Source: Lytechinus pictus (taxonomy: Eukaryota; Echinodermata; Echinoidea; Temnopleuroida; Toxopneustidae). From it: DNA of 64,000 nucleotides. The notes under the pieces are model-generated. The model had not been told where the DNA came from, ran no database searches, and saw only the letters and a program-made list of their open reading frames with translations. The first letter of the stretch is position 1. Each line of letters starts with the position of its first letter. The stretch lies in contig NC_087257.1 of NCBI RefSeq assembly GCF_037042905.1, forward strand, positions 19,488,001 through 19,552,000, written 5' to 3'. Of this stretch, positions 1 to 13,318 are shown in pieces. Position numbers and translations under genes: made by a program.

Positions 1-1473
1 TTTAACCAAAATATATTACTGTTATCTCCAACTTATGATTACTAAAAATCCAGTATGTGGCTCTCAATCAATACACTTTTAAAGTTGAAGTTTTTAGAGG
101 CCGTTTACATACGATTTGTGTTAAAGTTGTGCCTATAAAAATAGATAGATGTCCTTCATTAAGGTACTTCCCTCACATCAGGACTACCTAAGAGCCATTC
201 AATTTTTATCTTGACCTTCATATTATCTCCTTGTACGGTATTTTCCCTGCAATCGTTTATGAAGACACGTAAGTCAAGATTTACTCTGATTGGCTTCTCT
301 CAGCTATATTCGTCCCCCAATTTTGCACTCATGTGTGTTTAGTGATGAAAAAATGAATATGTTTTGATTGCCTCCAAACATAGCACGTACCTGTATTTTT
401 CAAGGCACGTGCGGCATTAATTACCCTTCGTCTCCGTAATTGCGTGGATAGGTCAAGAGATATTATTGTAATTCGCATATTCTGTCGATACAATCAATTA
501 AGAAGTTGTATATTTTGTTCCATTTTTGTAGTTCAACTTGCTTCTTTTGCAATTATTCATTCGTTCAAAATTCAAAACATGCAAAGGATGCGTAGGTCAA
601 TTACTTTAATTAATATTGTCAAAATAGAATAGAGTGCTTTCTCAACGAAAGTCAATGAATTATACTAACTTCTTATACGCGTATGAGCGATAAACTTGTT
701 ACACGAATATATTTTTGTGGAAAATTTCCCCCAAGGCCTTATTAAACATGTCTAGTCTATTATTTAATAAAAGCTTGACGGGTTACCAATAACGCCTCAT
801 TCATGTAGAATATAAATGAAACGTTTCAGATATATTCTGATCATAGAATGAACTACCAAATATGAGCTTGAAATATTCATCCCATCGTGTTTCAATTTGA
901 TATTTTTTTGTTACTGAGCGTCTAAAATAACAGATAATTGATATTTATTAACGTGTTACCTATATACTTTTCACTCGTTATTGCAAATTGTACTACGTCT
1001 GTCAATTCATCCACTCTTTTCTTTCTCTCTCTCCCCCTCTCTCCCCCTCTCTTCCTGTTTTATTTCTTTCTCTCTCTCTCTCTCTCTCCCTCTTCAACCA
1101 TCCCCGTTCTCTTGTCCGTTTACCTCTCCCTCCTCCTCTAAGCGCTGTCACGTCAAACATTGTTAAGAGCTAATTTTCGAGACATTGCAATGATTTGCCG
1201 GTTACCCGAGAAGGCCGAAGCAGATAAATACCATTTGTCTGGCGAAATACTCCAATTCTGTAGACCCTGTATTGTGACAGGGAGTAATGACTTCAATAAT
1301 GTTCTATTGGATCCTCATTTCAGATCAATTGCTCGTGCAAATCGAAATAATATATTCTCCAAATGGCTGAGGAAGAAAAATATCCTCAGAATTGACCTTA
1401 ATCTTTTGTGTGAGTCTGCATTCACATTCTTTGTCTCATTTTTTATCAAATAGTTTATGGAATGCTTAATATA
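1..1473. other. Gene-free stretch with CT-rich tract
   Basis: No exon or recognisable protein is visible on either strand. A polypyrimidine (CT)n-like tract occupies about 1019-1135 and accounts for the Ser/Leu/Pro-rich open frames there. A 97-codon open frame at 1160-1453 has no recognisable domain and no clear splice context, so it is not called. Confidence 0.6.
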
Positions 1474-2463
1474 CAGTGCGTATCAAAAAAAAGTTTACAC
1501 TTTGAAAAAATCCTGTAAAATTACACATTTGTAATATCCTGAAGATTTTTTCCACATTTTAACATTGGTACAGATCCATTTAAACAAATGACGATATAAC
1601 TGTCGAAAAATATTTCCGCTTTAGTGAGCACCACTTACTTTTGAAAAGTTAGTGAAAAATGATTTGCGCAGAGCTTTGAAATAGTTATGCAAATAAAAGT
1701 AGACCTTAATCATGAAGAACATGTGGAATTTAGCTAGTAAAATTGATTTGAAGATATATTGTACATTTTAAAACTTGTTTCCTTGCCCAAAAGACTTCGA
1801 AGAGTGCATTGCGACCCACCCCACTCCCCCACACAACGAGGCCATCGAGACGTTATTTGCTTTACTCTGAGCTGTGATTTATATGAAAAGGCTTATGCTT
1901 GATTTTCATTTAGTTAATCATTGTCAAGTTTGGGAAAAGTGTGGAGAAACAAGTATTAAATGAAAAATGAAATGTAAACCCACTTTAAATGATAAAAACA
2001 TAGTGAAACAATGCTGGAGATGTCTGATATAAACTTTTGTTCAGATTCAGTTATGTCCTCAGATCCAGCTGGCACAAAAAGGGTAAAGATTGTGCTTAAT
2101 AAATGTAAAAAATCTCAATTTGGGTGGCAAAATTGTTACAAAATGCTTGAATGTATCCGTTTTATTTCAATTGACTAAAAGTGCAAGGGAAACGTATGAG
2201 AAATGTTTCGCAGGGTAAGTTTGATTTCGCCCTTTCCCCTTGACACAGCGTGAAAACGAGCATTTCTGCGCAAACAGATTTCTACAAGCTTTACAAAAAA
2301 GGACAGTGCTCACTCAAGTGTAACATTTAGTCAAAACTTTTACTTTCATTGGATAGATGAGACCCAAACCCAAGATTATAAGTGAAAAAAATACCCACAT
2401 GTTGAAATATTTTTTAATTCCCAGGGCTTTTTCAAAGTGTAAACTTTTTTTTGATACGCACTG
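1474..2463. mobile_element. 990-bp non-autonomous Tc1/mariner-type element (copy 1)
   Basis: The element begins CAGTGCGTATCAAAAAAAAG and ends with its inverted complement, giving terminal inverted repeats of about 35 bp. It is flanked by TA on both sides (1472-1473 and 2464-2465), the duplication made by Tc1/mariner/pogo-type transposases. No transposase reading frame is present, so it would have moved in trans. A second full-length copy lies in the opposite orientation at 35190-36177, matching across the interior (for example the GTGGGG-rich block near 1815 and 35825). Confidence 0.85.
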
Positions 2464-2717
2464 TATAATGGAGCTGCGTCAATGATGGAGCACAACAGCA
2501 ATATTACGATTATAAAGAAATTTGCACCAATGCCGATGTTGATGATGATCATGCTGGTGAAAAAATGTTAATTATAATAATAAGTATAAAGACGATGGCA
2601 ATGATAATAATAGACCTCTAAGCTGTCCATTGTCTGACGGGCATTTTCAATAGATTTGATATGTTGTATAATCTATTCCATTTTCAGTTGCGAAAACTCG
2701 CTAATTTCACATGTAGG

Positions 2718-2803
2718 TCCTACAAATCCTGCTTTGTTGTGTATGGGTATGTTTGTATCCTCCTACAAATCCTGCTTTGTTGTGTACCGGTATGTTTGTA
2801 TCC
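2718..2803. repeat. Two tandem 43-bp units
   Basis: The unit beginning TCCTACAAATCCTGCTTTG occurs at 2718-2760 and again at 2761-2803. The only visible differences are a few bases in the middle (TATGGG against TACCGG). This is a recent tandem duplication. Confidence 0.8.
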
Positions 2804-3618
2804 TCCTGCCATTGCAGATACCTTTAATTAAAATGCCTGCAGAATTCATTGTGCACTGGCTCTGTGAAATAATACGCGTGATTAGAGGCGGTAGGCTATG
2901 TCCAGATCATGCTGCAAGTCTGTGAAATCGATCATGGTCATGAGGAGGTATCGATATTAATCCCGGGATATCATTGTCATGGTCATGACCTGATAAGTTG
3001 CAGACCCACAGTCACATCAACGAACTTGACTGTAGGCCGATCGAAATACTTCCGTTCTATCGAACAACGCAGTGTCGATCGATAGAAACTTGTTTCATTG
3101 TGTGACTGTGCGTAGACGTGAACCTTATCGTGTATCGTGTAGATTACCAAGAGACTTATTAGGCTCTTTCCAAAAACCCATTATTATCTCTTCAAAAAGT
3201 TAAGCATTCTGTGACGATGTTTATCAATCCGTTTTACTTTCTGGATGATTGTTTAACTTTTTTTAAAAAGGTGCCATAATTTTTGGCTGCATAATAAAAT
3301 ATAGGGCAAATCAGATCCCGCGTCCCTGCAATATTTGATTAATGATTCCTGTACACTCATTTTGAAGAATGTCGATGGTGTTTAGACAAAGTATGCAACT
3401 TCATCAGTCTATGATTTTGTAAATCCTTAGCAACCTACTGGAAAATGGTATTCGACTAATTTACTATACCCCTTAAATAACATCAAATGATTTTCAATCT
3501 AGCCCCAACGACAATCAGGTAATGCAAGATGAATTACATATATCAATTTAATCATCAACATGATCAAGGTTCTTTTTTTTATGTTTTGAAAACTGAAATT
3601 GAATCGTTATGAAAGTTA

Positions 3619-3860
3619 GGGACATCGGGGTCTAGTGATTAAGACTTTCAATATGAGGGACGTGGCTTCGATTCCAACCCATGTCGTGTTTTCCTTCAAC
3701 AGGAAAATGACCCACATTATGCGGCAATCAATCCGAGTGAGGTAAATGAGTACCAGAAGGAAGTAATTCCTCAAATAAATTGTGAGAACCTGATTTGGTA
3801 TGAGCCGTGGAAATATAGGAGCGCCTTGAGCACATGCGCTGTGTAAATCCTGTATTTAAA
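3619..3860 (+). repeat. tRNA-derived SINE
   Basis: The head has a tRNA-like internal promoter: an A-box-like GGTCTAGTGATTAAG and a B-box-like GGCTTCGATTCCAACCC. The body reads GTGAGGTAAATGAGTACC and AAGTAATTCCTCAAAT and continues through GAGCGCCTTGAGCA. The same body occurs at 51605-51872 (reverse strand, with head) and as partial copies near 48680-48885, 50530-50630 and 55139-55320, which establishes a dispersed family. Confidence 0.65.
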
Positions 3861-6800
3861 TCAGATCATACAGTATCGATTTGAAGCTTTCAATAAAAGT
3901 GATTAAGCATCACTATACATGGTATAGGAAGACGTCCTAGACCTTTTTGTCCCTTTGATATAACTACTATTCCGGTGGTGAATGAATTCTTTTTGGATCC
4001 AGTGAAACATGATATCTTAGAATCAGAGAAAGGACTTGAGCTCGTTCGAAGTTCGGTCAACGAGCAATGAAGAGTTCTTTATTAAGGGGAAGTTACCCGA
4101 TGGTGGGCTTCAGATGTTCGTGTCAGCAATTATAGGTCAGGATGGGTATCCAAAAAGTCTTATTTACTTAGTGAAGCACGATTTTGAATAGTCTTACATG
4201 TTCTCTCCATTTGTGTTTGTGCATGCATAATCGATATCAGAAAATTTTACAAAAGCGAAATCTTTGTTGTGTATTGATATCGTGATTATGATTATATTCC
4301 TTGTTTTAGTTTGACTATATATATATATATATAATTGTTGTTATTCATTTATAGTCAGTAACCTGTCGCGAGGTCAACTCTATGAACATATTTTATTGAA
4401 TCTACTTTTTTTTTCAGGCATGGCGTTGGGAGAAAATATCAGGATATAATATTTGGCTCCACCTTCCTCTTAGGCGATCTCTACATGTAGGTCTAGAGGC
4501 ATTTTAAAAGGCACGATAAAAACCCTTAACAAGAGAGGCGCCAAAGTAACGTTCTCGAATTAAACCTTAGAATTTAACCACTTAAGAAGAGAAAAATAAA
4601 AATAAAGATCGCTACACTTTTTTCAATATTGGAATTTGAATGATACTCCAATATGATTACTGTTTAAATCTTTATTTAGATAAGTTTAATATGTATTGCC
4701 GGGAAGTAAGAGTTTACAAAACCTTTTAACTGTGAACAGGTTTTGGATTGCGTCATGTAAAAAAAAAAGCTACTTTTTGGAGGCACAATTTGTTGATTTT
4801 AATCAGCATTGTAAAATATTGGATTAAGTGTGTCAAGTAGGATATATTAATCGGAGGCCATGAGATTATGAGATGGTTGTATTAATGTTGCTGTTGAAAT
4901 CTCATTGAAGCTAAGGACATTTTCAGATTTTGACCATGAAGAAGCACTTGATGCTTTACTTGAATAAAGATAAAGTGAAAATATTTTCTTGATATTAATC
5001 AGCAAAGTGCTGCAATAATGTATGAAGTGTCTCGAGTAGATATCATTATAGGTTCTTGTTGATCCTTTCATTCATTTTTTTTTTGTAAGTCCATTTTTGT
5101 TTCCTCTGTTTTGTTTTATTTATTTTCTGCTTTAGTATAACTTACGGTAATAGAGCAGTTACTATTCTGTCCATAATCATCAAACTGATTTGAATCGTAT
5201 AAATTTAGCATCCTCAAGAAAATAGGTGCATGCTGCGCGTGCTCTGTAAATATGATCGGGAGCGGCATTACTGAAATGCATTATTCTACGAAATTTACCA
5301 CTTCGATGTGATGATTGAAACAAAATTAATATTTAACACATGTTATCTCCTTATTGAATAGCATAGTGAAAGGTAAATCTTCATGAGGGTGATGAGATTC
5401 GTAGACGAACCGCTGGATTGGTGGAGTGCCAGATTGTAACCATGAATGTGCATTGGATGCCGGTTTTATAAAAGGGAAAGATTCGTCTTGTTTTATTTTA
5501 CACACATTTTCTCGTGTGCAATAACCTTGGTCCTAGAATATTGTCTGAAGTGTTCCTACAAGGAGAGGTGAAATCTGAGGATTTTTTTTCCGCAATGCCA
5601 CTTAGATCTTTTAAGAGATAGCTGGAATTGTAAGGTATAATTTACATTGTATATGTAACGTACCTCGTAACCTACTTTGGTTAACTGTGCTACTCGTTAC
5701 TTTTTTTTGTCCAGATTGGATGTTATTTGTGTCATGTGTCTTTCAAACTTTCGTTGCTATCTTTCTCACTCCCTCTCTCCCTATCCTTATGTGTGTATGC
5801 ATGTCCTCCATTCATCTCCCGCTCTCCCCCCCCCCCTTCCCTCTCTCTCTACCGGGACCTTTTCTTCAACTTCTTTTTTATTATAATTTATCTTCTAATC
5901 GCCTTCTTCTTTTTCTTCTATTTAATGTTCCTTTTCTTATTCTTCGCTTTCATCTTCTTTTTTTTCTCTTTCTGCTACTTTAAGCATAAGTTATCTTATC
6001 TTTCCCCCATTTTCCTGCAAAGTGACCGAGTTGATCACGGAACTACCCCCCCCCCCATTTCGATTGAAATGTAGGTTTTAGGTTGATTGGACGAGTTAGG
6101 TTTTAGAAATGTCTTGGGGCACTCCCCCCTTGCGTATGTTCATGGTCATGTTCATTCCCCTGTCATACCATGTTTAGCTGCTGTCTCGTAACAAAAAAAA
6201 GAAAAGAGACGTTGTTATTTAAAGGAGCGTAATTGAAGTCGACTGTTTCACATAAAATATAATTTAAGGGACCATCTGTGATTTACGTGAGGCCATTAAA
6301 GCAGTAAATTAGCATTCATGAATAAAACAACATTACGTGCACAGCGACATTCCATTAATCTAATTTAGAATCCCCAAAGACATTTCTGGAAATGAGGTTG
6401 GCCAATGGTGTGCTAAATATACACATGTAACCAGTAACCAGAATAAACATAATTGACATTAACGAGTTACTAACCCAATCTATGTCTGCTCGTGGAGGCA
6501 AACAGCATTATTCATGCTTACCGAAAACGTTTCGTTTCACCCAGTTTAGTATTTGGTTGTGGTATGCAGACATTAAAATCAGTAATATCTATGCGTGGTG
6601 GCACCATTACATTTTGTAAGGGCCGTTAACTGACTTTTTTTTCGACTGAAATGTCACAATGTCGATTTTTTTTCCGTTGGTGTGCTGCTTCTTTAGAAAC
6701 TTCTTCTAGACAAATGAACGTTTCTTGACAACCGTCTATTACTGCTAATCCCGAATTCTTACTAGAATGTTATACATGTATAATTTGAAATGTTTGATTT

Positions 6801-7036
6801 GAACTTGGTCAGAATATACTTGTCATTTTTAATATAGCTAGTATATAGTAGCAAATATCGATTTTAAGATTAACTTCCAACAACGTGCAGTGTCCAGCCG
6901 GAAAGCCTCTTGGGCCTGGTACTAATTTACTAATAGCATACTAATGGTATCCATAATCTATTCTTTACCAATTAAATTATATATAACTTTCATGTTATAG
7001 TTATGGGGAAAATGAGTGAAGTCAAATACGTGTTAG

Positions 7037-7351
7037 CAAGGGCGGAAATCTCTCCCAAAATGTAGGGGGATCAGAGGCTGGAAAATATGACGAGCAAAAA
7101 AAGGATTATTACCCAAATTTAAGGTAATTTCGACCAAAATAAATATGACAAGCAAAAAAAAATAAGGTAATCACCCAAAAAGTAAGGTTATCTTGTCCAA
7201 AATACATGTTTTATTTCGATTTCGAATGATGTATATCTTTCCATCATAAATGACAAAAAATAGTAGGAGGACATTTGATATTGTGCCCCCCTACTACATG
7301 TAGTTTGGGTAGGATGACGCGTCCCCTGTCCCCCTGGGATTTCCGCCCATG
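7037..7351. mobile_element. 315-bp hAT-type MITE with 8-bp target duplication
   Basis: The left end CAAGGGCGGAAATC and the inverted right end GATTTCCGCCCATG form 14-bp terminal repeats with one mismatch. The 8-bp CGTGTTAG lies directly outside both ends (7029-7036 and 7352-7359), the target duplication length of hAT transposases. The interior is AT-rich, partly repeated (GACGAGCAAAAAAAGG-like units) and has no coding capacity. Confidence 0.8.
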
Positions 7352-7359
7352 CGTGTTAG

Positions 7360-10300
7360 CCCAAAAATATTATTATATAATATGCTTCGTTCAATCGTTG
7401 GTTCTTTATTCTCCTCTCATATAGGGACAAACATATTGCGATTTAAGTCACAGACATGACAGGCAAAAATTGTTTTCCCCGCGAAGCAAAAAAAAAGACT
7501 ATCCACCAATAGGGTGAAGAAAAGAGTGTTCTCAATTTTTTGTTTTAATGCATGTTCAGAGATATATGCATACACTTAATGTTTAGACTGTAGACCAAAC
7601 GCGTTTGTCTTTCAGCTTTCTAGAAATTGTCCGAACCCCAAGCTTTAATCGATCATTTTGATCGAATCTTCTTGGTAGCAACCAGTGGGGCATGCTGTCT
7701 CAACCCCGAAAGCGATGATAAGTCAATGAATGCTGGTCCCGCTTTGAGAAGGTGAGAATGTTGCAGTTAGGATCATAAAGGGTGGGTGCGAAGAGTAATG
7801 GGAAGATGAGCAGGAGGCCTATCTCCGCCGGCTGTGTTTGCTATTTATGAACCTAATGGGGTTAATCACAATTGGAAAAAGAGTATTCGCATGAAGCATT
7901 TTTGAGAAAGAGAGAGGGGAGAAATACCTTTTCGCCCTCTCTTCTCACAGCCCGCGGATTGCCACAGCTCACGTATTATCGTGTGCGCATACATCAGCAC
8001 GCCCACCCAACCTCTATGCCCCACCTTTACACTTACGCACACACACACAATACACACACTTACATGCGCACACGAACACACACGCACACATCAATCTCTA
8101 CCCACAGACAAGCACCCTTAAGGCGACCGCACACCTTATACGATTGGCTGCGACCCGATTTCAGAATAAAATGTAGCAGAATTTGATGCTAATATTGAGA
8201 CTTGGAATATCTTACTGTGTAATGTTCGAAATTATCGTACGAATACCTATGTTCAAATATGTGATTAACTATCTAGTCGTAATGACGTCATAGCAGTCGT
8301 ACGATTGGCTACGATTTGAAACTAATTTGGCCTTTACTCCAAAATAAAGGCTTGCATTCTTTCAAAATGGTTGTATTAATATTCTTTCAATTGATTTTAA
8401 CCTCAAATAAAATGATAATATGTTCCATTCACATTTCAGAAAATGAGCAAAATGCGATCTGTTCCAAAATCGGATCGCGAATAGTCGTAAGGTGTGTGGT
8501 GGCCTTTACAGCACGCACACTTGTCGCACCCCGATCACACAAGCTCCCTCACACCCACACGCCCCTCCACGCCCCCCCCCCCCCCACACACACACACATA
8601 TAATACACGTGCTTATTCTCTCCCTTTTCTCTCACACCCGTCCCATGTCTTGCCTTATATTAAGCATCCCCATTTTTTCATCCCCGTCGGCAAGGTATGG
8701 CGAGGGGTACGTCATTTTCCTGCATTGTTATCATCATTTTCATCTTCTTTTCTATTCGTTGTTTCAATCATGAACATGATAAAGAGTTTCTGTTCAGACA
8801 AGTATTTTGCACTTGCGTCCAGGGAATTTTGTCATTGCAAAAAAAGAGAGAAAATGCATCGCCTTTCAATCCATCTCTATAGTGATTTTGTTCATTGACA
8901 TTCCCATCATTATGCGTTGCTTGATTCCCTACACACATTCATATCGAGTTCCAGTTTGCCTAAAGATGGCGACCCTGTGACATACTACATTCAGTTTTTT
9001 TAAGCTAAAACGAGGTATTAAAGATTATTGAGAGCGTGGATCATTCTTTATATCATTTCTCTTTTCACCCTACAAAGACGAAGACATTACATTTTGGAAC
9101 CAGAAATGTGATTCCCACGAGCAGTTAGCTTGAGGCAAGGTTCTTTAAACGGTCTGTCTTACAAATGCGTCCTCTGAGATGAAAAACCCCCGAATCTAGG
9201 TCATTTATTTATCACTTTCAGGAATACAAAGAGATAAGCACCATAAGAAAAGGAGAGCGCCAATCTTCTCGTCTCGTCACTTGGTCAGAAACTGATGTAT
9301 GCCGCTTAGCGGACTTTTGCGATGTTCTCGTTGCATCCGGCTAACTTACTTCACTTGGCTTTTTAGGAGGAAGACGTTTTCCCGCCTTGCGATTGGTATC
9401 ATACTTTTGGTTTATCTTTATAAAAAAAAAAATACAGCAGTTAAGGTATTTACTTTTTTTAGATAAATTTCATGTCCCTTTGTCTTGCGGAATTTTAAGT
9501 GAGGAGTTTAATATTTGTAGCAATCGTCTAAGCATGATGTTCTGCTTCCAACCTTACAAGGCTTTTAATAGGAGAAGACGTTTTCCAGCGTTGCATTTTG
9601 TTCTTTAATTTTCATTAATATTTATTCAGAAGCATACTGATCTTCATAATCTGTGGTAGTTACTTTTTTTATTTGAATGTCCCTTTGTTATGCATTTTGC
9701 TTTAAGAATTTGAGGTAAAAATTTTAATGTTAGCGACAACGGTCTCGCTTGGTCATATGAGTCAATCGGTCAAAGAAAATCGAGTATGAGTTTGGCAAAA
9801 GAAGATCATTTGATTTACTCACTGACCAAGACCTCTGTCAAATAATAAGTACCCATAGAACGAATACATAACAGGAAAAAGAATACTTGGGATAACAATC
9901 TCTTCGTGATTTACGGATGTCTTAAATTCGTATCATTTACATGTTTTGGGAAATGGCGAAGATGTTTATCGAGCCAGATGATGGTTAAGATAGAAAATGA
10001 AAGGGTGACCAAGCTGTTTTAGCTCCAACCCGCCTTTGTACCCGGATATCGGATTCCAGACAAGCGTCCAGCACCGGAGCATGCTTTTTAGAAGTCATCT
10101 ACAGCTCAAGTCGAAACCTGATATTCCAAAACTAGGTCAGGATTGAGTTCATCCTCTTTTTAACAGAAAAAAGGAGCCCTAAGTAGTTCTATAAAAGTGC
10201 ATCCTAGAGCCTTAGTGATCTCTCTAGCAACTAGATTAATTATTATCGCCTTTAACTAAAAGTAGGAAATAATAATCACGCTCTTATCAACATAGTTAGC

Positions 10301-11220
10301 GGGCTAATGTTCACCTCCTTTCTTCAAGATTAAATGTCAAAACTTGATTAAGTATTGTGCTTAACTGACCATGTCACCATTTTGGCTCCAACCATTCCTG
10401 GAGAAACACAACTATTGATGTGTGGTGAAGGAAAATTTTGACTGTGAAGTTAAAAGAGTGATGACCATCGTCCTGCACTGACGTCTTCTCCAAAATATTA
10501 AAAGGGACACTTTAAAAATATGGCATTGTTCGGGATGAAGTATGGAACTCCATTGGAAAGGTAAGTGATTCAACATATTCTTGGGGGGTTCATAAACATG
10601 TCACGTGTCGAACAGTGTGTACGAAAAATGTAGTAAGAATCACATTACCACTTGTACATTGCAGGTGATCTGGTGATCATTCAATTGATCAAACAAACAA
10701 TTTATTTTCCATAAAGTGTTTTTAAATAGTGAGGAAAAAAAGAACAGTAGCTTATTCAGACAATTTTTCACAAATATAAATGGTAAATCAATTATATAAT
10801 TTACTTTTTGTTAAAGCAAAAGATTGCCCAGTATAAAAAGTACATTTATACCATCCAGTTAGATAACATAAGGTGAGAGACACAGAGCAGAGGGCGAAAC
10901 GTGGTGCATCGGAGACACTGAATCTTCTACGCGGATATATTTTTTTAATATGTTAAAGCAAAGAGCGATAATATCAATGATCAGTAGTTGGTCAACCAGT
11001 AGCCAACTTAATCATGTATTTTATTTTATGTAATAGTAGAATGTTATCCAGGTAAAAAGAGTGCTGATCCATCAGATGAGATGTAAAGGACTAGTCACTA
11101 TGTTTAAAGTGTCATCTAATCGAAGGATCTAGATCAGATGTGAATGTATAATTATTCGGTGAAATTATGATTGTTGTCATGCCGCCGTAACTTATAGCCA
11201 CAAATGTTATATTACCAGGG
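7360..11220. other. Gene-free stretch with simple repeats
   Basis: I see no supported gene. A CA-rich microsatellite lies at about 8033-8095. A C-rich/CA segment lies at 8540-8600. A diverged two-copy repeat at about 9360-9480 and 9560-9700 shares GGAAGACGTTTTCC-like and ATGTCCCTTTGT segments. The rest is unique-looking AT-rich sequence. Confidence 0.5.
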
Positions 11221-11863
11221 GGTGTTTCACAAATATTTAAGTATGACTTAGAATCGCATTTAAATGCCGAGTTGCGCGCGCTATAAAAGGCATGACCGCA
11301 TTGGTCAGATAATATGCCAAGAAGACGCGCACTACTGCGTATAAAGATAGCAATGTACCGTGTTTACACTAAATCGGCATTTGAATCGGCTCGCGGTTCT
11401 GAACCGCGAGCCGATTCAGCATCGGCTTTTTCATAGCGTGTAAACGCGAGCAACTAGAATCGGCTCGCGGTTCAGAACCGGCAATTTGCACCACCAAAGT
11501 AGTAGGTTCTGATGCAGAATCGGCTTTTTTACTACGTGTAAACAGAAAGCCGATTCTGCACCGGCAATTGTGCGCATTTCAATTACTTTACCATTGTGAC
11601 GTAATTGTTAGCGCACTAATCCAGCGTTGTCTTTATTATGACGTATATTGTAGGTATGCGTATCATTTCAAGTTTTTGCATCGGCTCGCGGTTCTGAACC
11701 GCGAACTGTAACAACGTGTAAACGCAATCCAAATGCCGATTCTGCATCGGCAATTGGTTCAGAACCAAATGCCGATTAAGTGTAAACACGGTACATGTTG
11801 CATATCATGTACGCGTCGGCATTTAAGTGCGACACGAAGTCATACTTAAATTTGTGAAACACC
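11221..11863. mobile_element. Inverted-repeat MITE (outer) interrupted by a second element
   Basis: The left end GGTGTTTCACAAATATTTAA followed by GTATGACTTAGAATCGCATT is matched by the inverted right end at about 11813-11863, giving arms of about 50 bp. Between the arms lies a distinct element with its own terminal repeats (11355-11798). The arrangement is best read as one MITE inserted into another. No coding sequence is present. Confidence 0.7.
11355..11798. mobile_element. GC-rich palindromic MITE nested in the outer element
   Basis: The ends ACCGTGTTTACACTAAATCG and its inverted counterpart CGATTAAGTGTAAACACGGT (with one extra or missing base) form the terminal repeats. The interior repeats the motif ATCGGCTCGCGGTTC in both orientations several times, including a near-perfect palindrome of about 32 bp around 11388-11420. 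The GTGTAAAC motif also recurs inside (11438, 11538, 11716). It is non-coding. Confidence 0.7.
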
Positions 11864-11917
11864 TCCCCCCCCCAAAAAAAAAAAAAATCCTCTTTGGATA
11901 GACGTCGTGAGAGATGT

Positions 11918-12596
11918 CATTAGTGGGTTTTCGCCCAGCGTCGTACGACGCTATCTACGACGTAGAACGATCTCTTTGTTCGTGCGTCCGTCGCGCTCAA
12001 CTCTCGCTTGTAAGCAGTTTCGCAAATCGCTGAACGCGGCCGGATCGACCGGCTGGCATGGTTGGCATGTAATGTTGACACGCCAACATGTGCATTGTAT
12101 ATGTTCCTACTATGTGCACACAACTGGCAGTGCCATGTGTCTTGCAGTCGCGTCGTCGACCGAGCCATGCAACGGCTTTTCAATCATATTTCAATAATCA
12201 TACTCGTTTAAACTTCTACTGTAACATTTTGAAATTATACTTAGCTTGATTTTAGTATAATTGAAATGGTACTCACCGAAAAACTCGCATTCGAGTCCAT
12301 GTTTTGAAGCTTTCAGCTATCAGTGTAGTCAGAGTAGAGTACAACATGTGCATGCACGCGATGGGCGAATGTGTTTACATCGATCGGCTCAGCTTGCTCG
12401 CTCTACAAGCGATCTGATTGGCTGTTGACGGCTGTTGACAAATCCTACGTTCTAATGCGGACGCCCGCTAATTTGCGGAAGAACCGTCCGTGATTTGAGC
12501 TCAAGAACGCTCGGGCCTCTGTTTCCATGAAAGTTGGCGATTTTTGCACACGTATACGTTCTACGTCGTACGACGCTGGGCGAAAACCCACTAATG
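11918..12596. mobile_element. 679-bp inverted-repeat element
   Basis: The left end CATTAGTGGGTTTTCGCCCA plus GCGTCGTACGACG is repeated inverted at the right end (12564-12596), giving arms of at least 33 bp. The interior is GC-richer than its surroundings and produces overlapping open frames on both strands (11907-12197 and 11920-12183), neither of which resembles a known protein. The transposon type is not certain. Confidence 0.7.
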
Positions 12597-13202
12597 AAGG
12601 ATAGGGGAAGCAGGGGTTGCAATATTGGTCATCAAGGACATTCTATTGTCGCATGTATCTGCTTTAAGCGAAGCGCGCTAAATATGCGGGGGTTTAATGT
12701 AAGAACTGCATGCAGAAATGTGTTGATTTGATAATGTAGAATGGTCAAAGATGACGATCAATCTGTTTATTCTATCCTGCAATGCTTCATCCCTGATTGT
12801 CAAAGATTGTATTTACTCTTTTGTTAACCACTTTTAAAGGATTGATAAATGTTTTTCACTCTCAAATTATATGAACATTACTACTTTTCATGACTTTTCA
12901 TGCACATCATTATTATGCACAGACAAAGCCACCATTACCCTCGCCCTGGTCAAGTGATGATACCATTTTTGATGCAACTAATTTAAGATTCAAGATGACG
13001 TTTGTACATGCATGTCTCAACGAGAAAATTTTTGTTGGCATTCGCAATTTTCTTGCTTTCTGTTTTTATTTCTGTTTCTCTGCTGTTCCTTCCTTCTTTA
13101 TCACCTTTTTAAACTCTTTTAATTTGTTTTCTATCTGTCATTTTTCCCCCCTTAATTTCTTTTTTCATCCCCTCTCCCCTCCCCTCCCCATCTCTCTCTC
13201 TT

Positions 13203-13318
<116 letters not shown>

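Larger units (their letters stand above)
2464..7028. other. Gene-free stretch with small repeats
   Basis: No gene is supported here. It holds a two-copy 43-bp tandem repeat (2718-2803), a tRNA-derived SINE (3619-3860), polypyrimidine tracts near 5770-5980 and short poly-C runs near 5826 and 6047. The overlapping open frames at 5677-6074 are made by the polypyrimidine sequence. Confidence 0.55.

Noticed and set aside
1160-1453. 97-codon open frame
   Set aside because: No domain, no splice partners and no family resemblance.
3640-3690. tRNA gene suggested by A-box and B-box-like text
   Set aside because: No complete cloverleaf can be drawn and the same sequence continues into a dispersed SINE body.
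11907-12197. Overlapping 96- and 87-codon frames on opposite strands
   Set aside because: Both fall inside a TIR element and have no recognisable domains.
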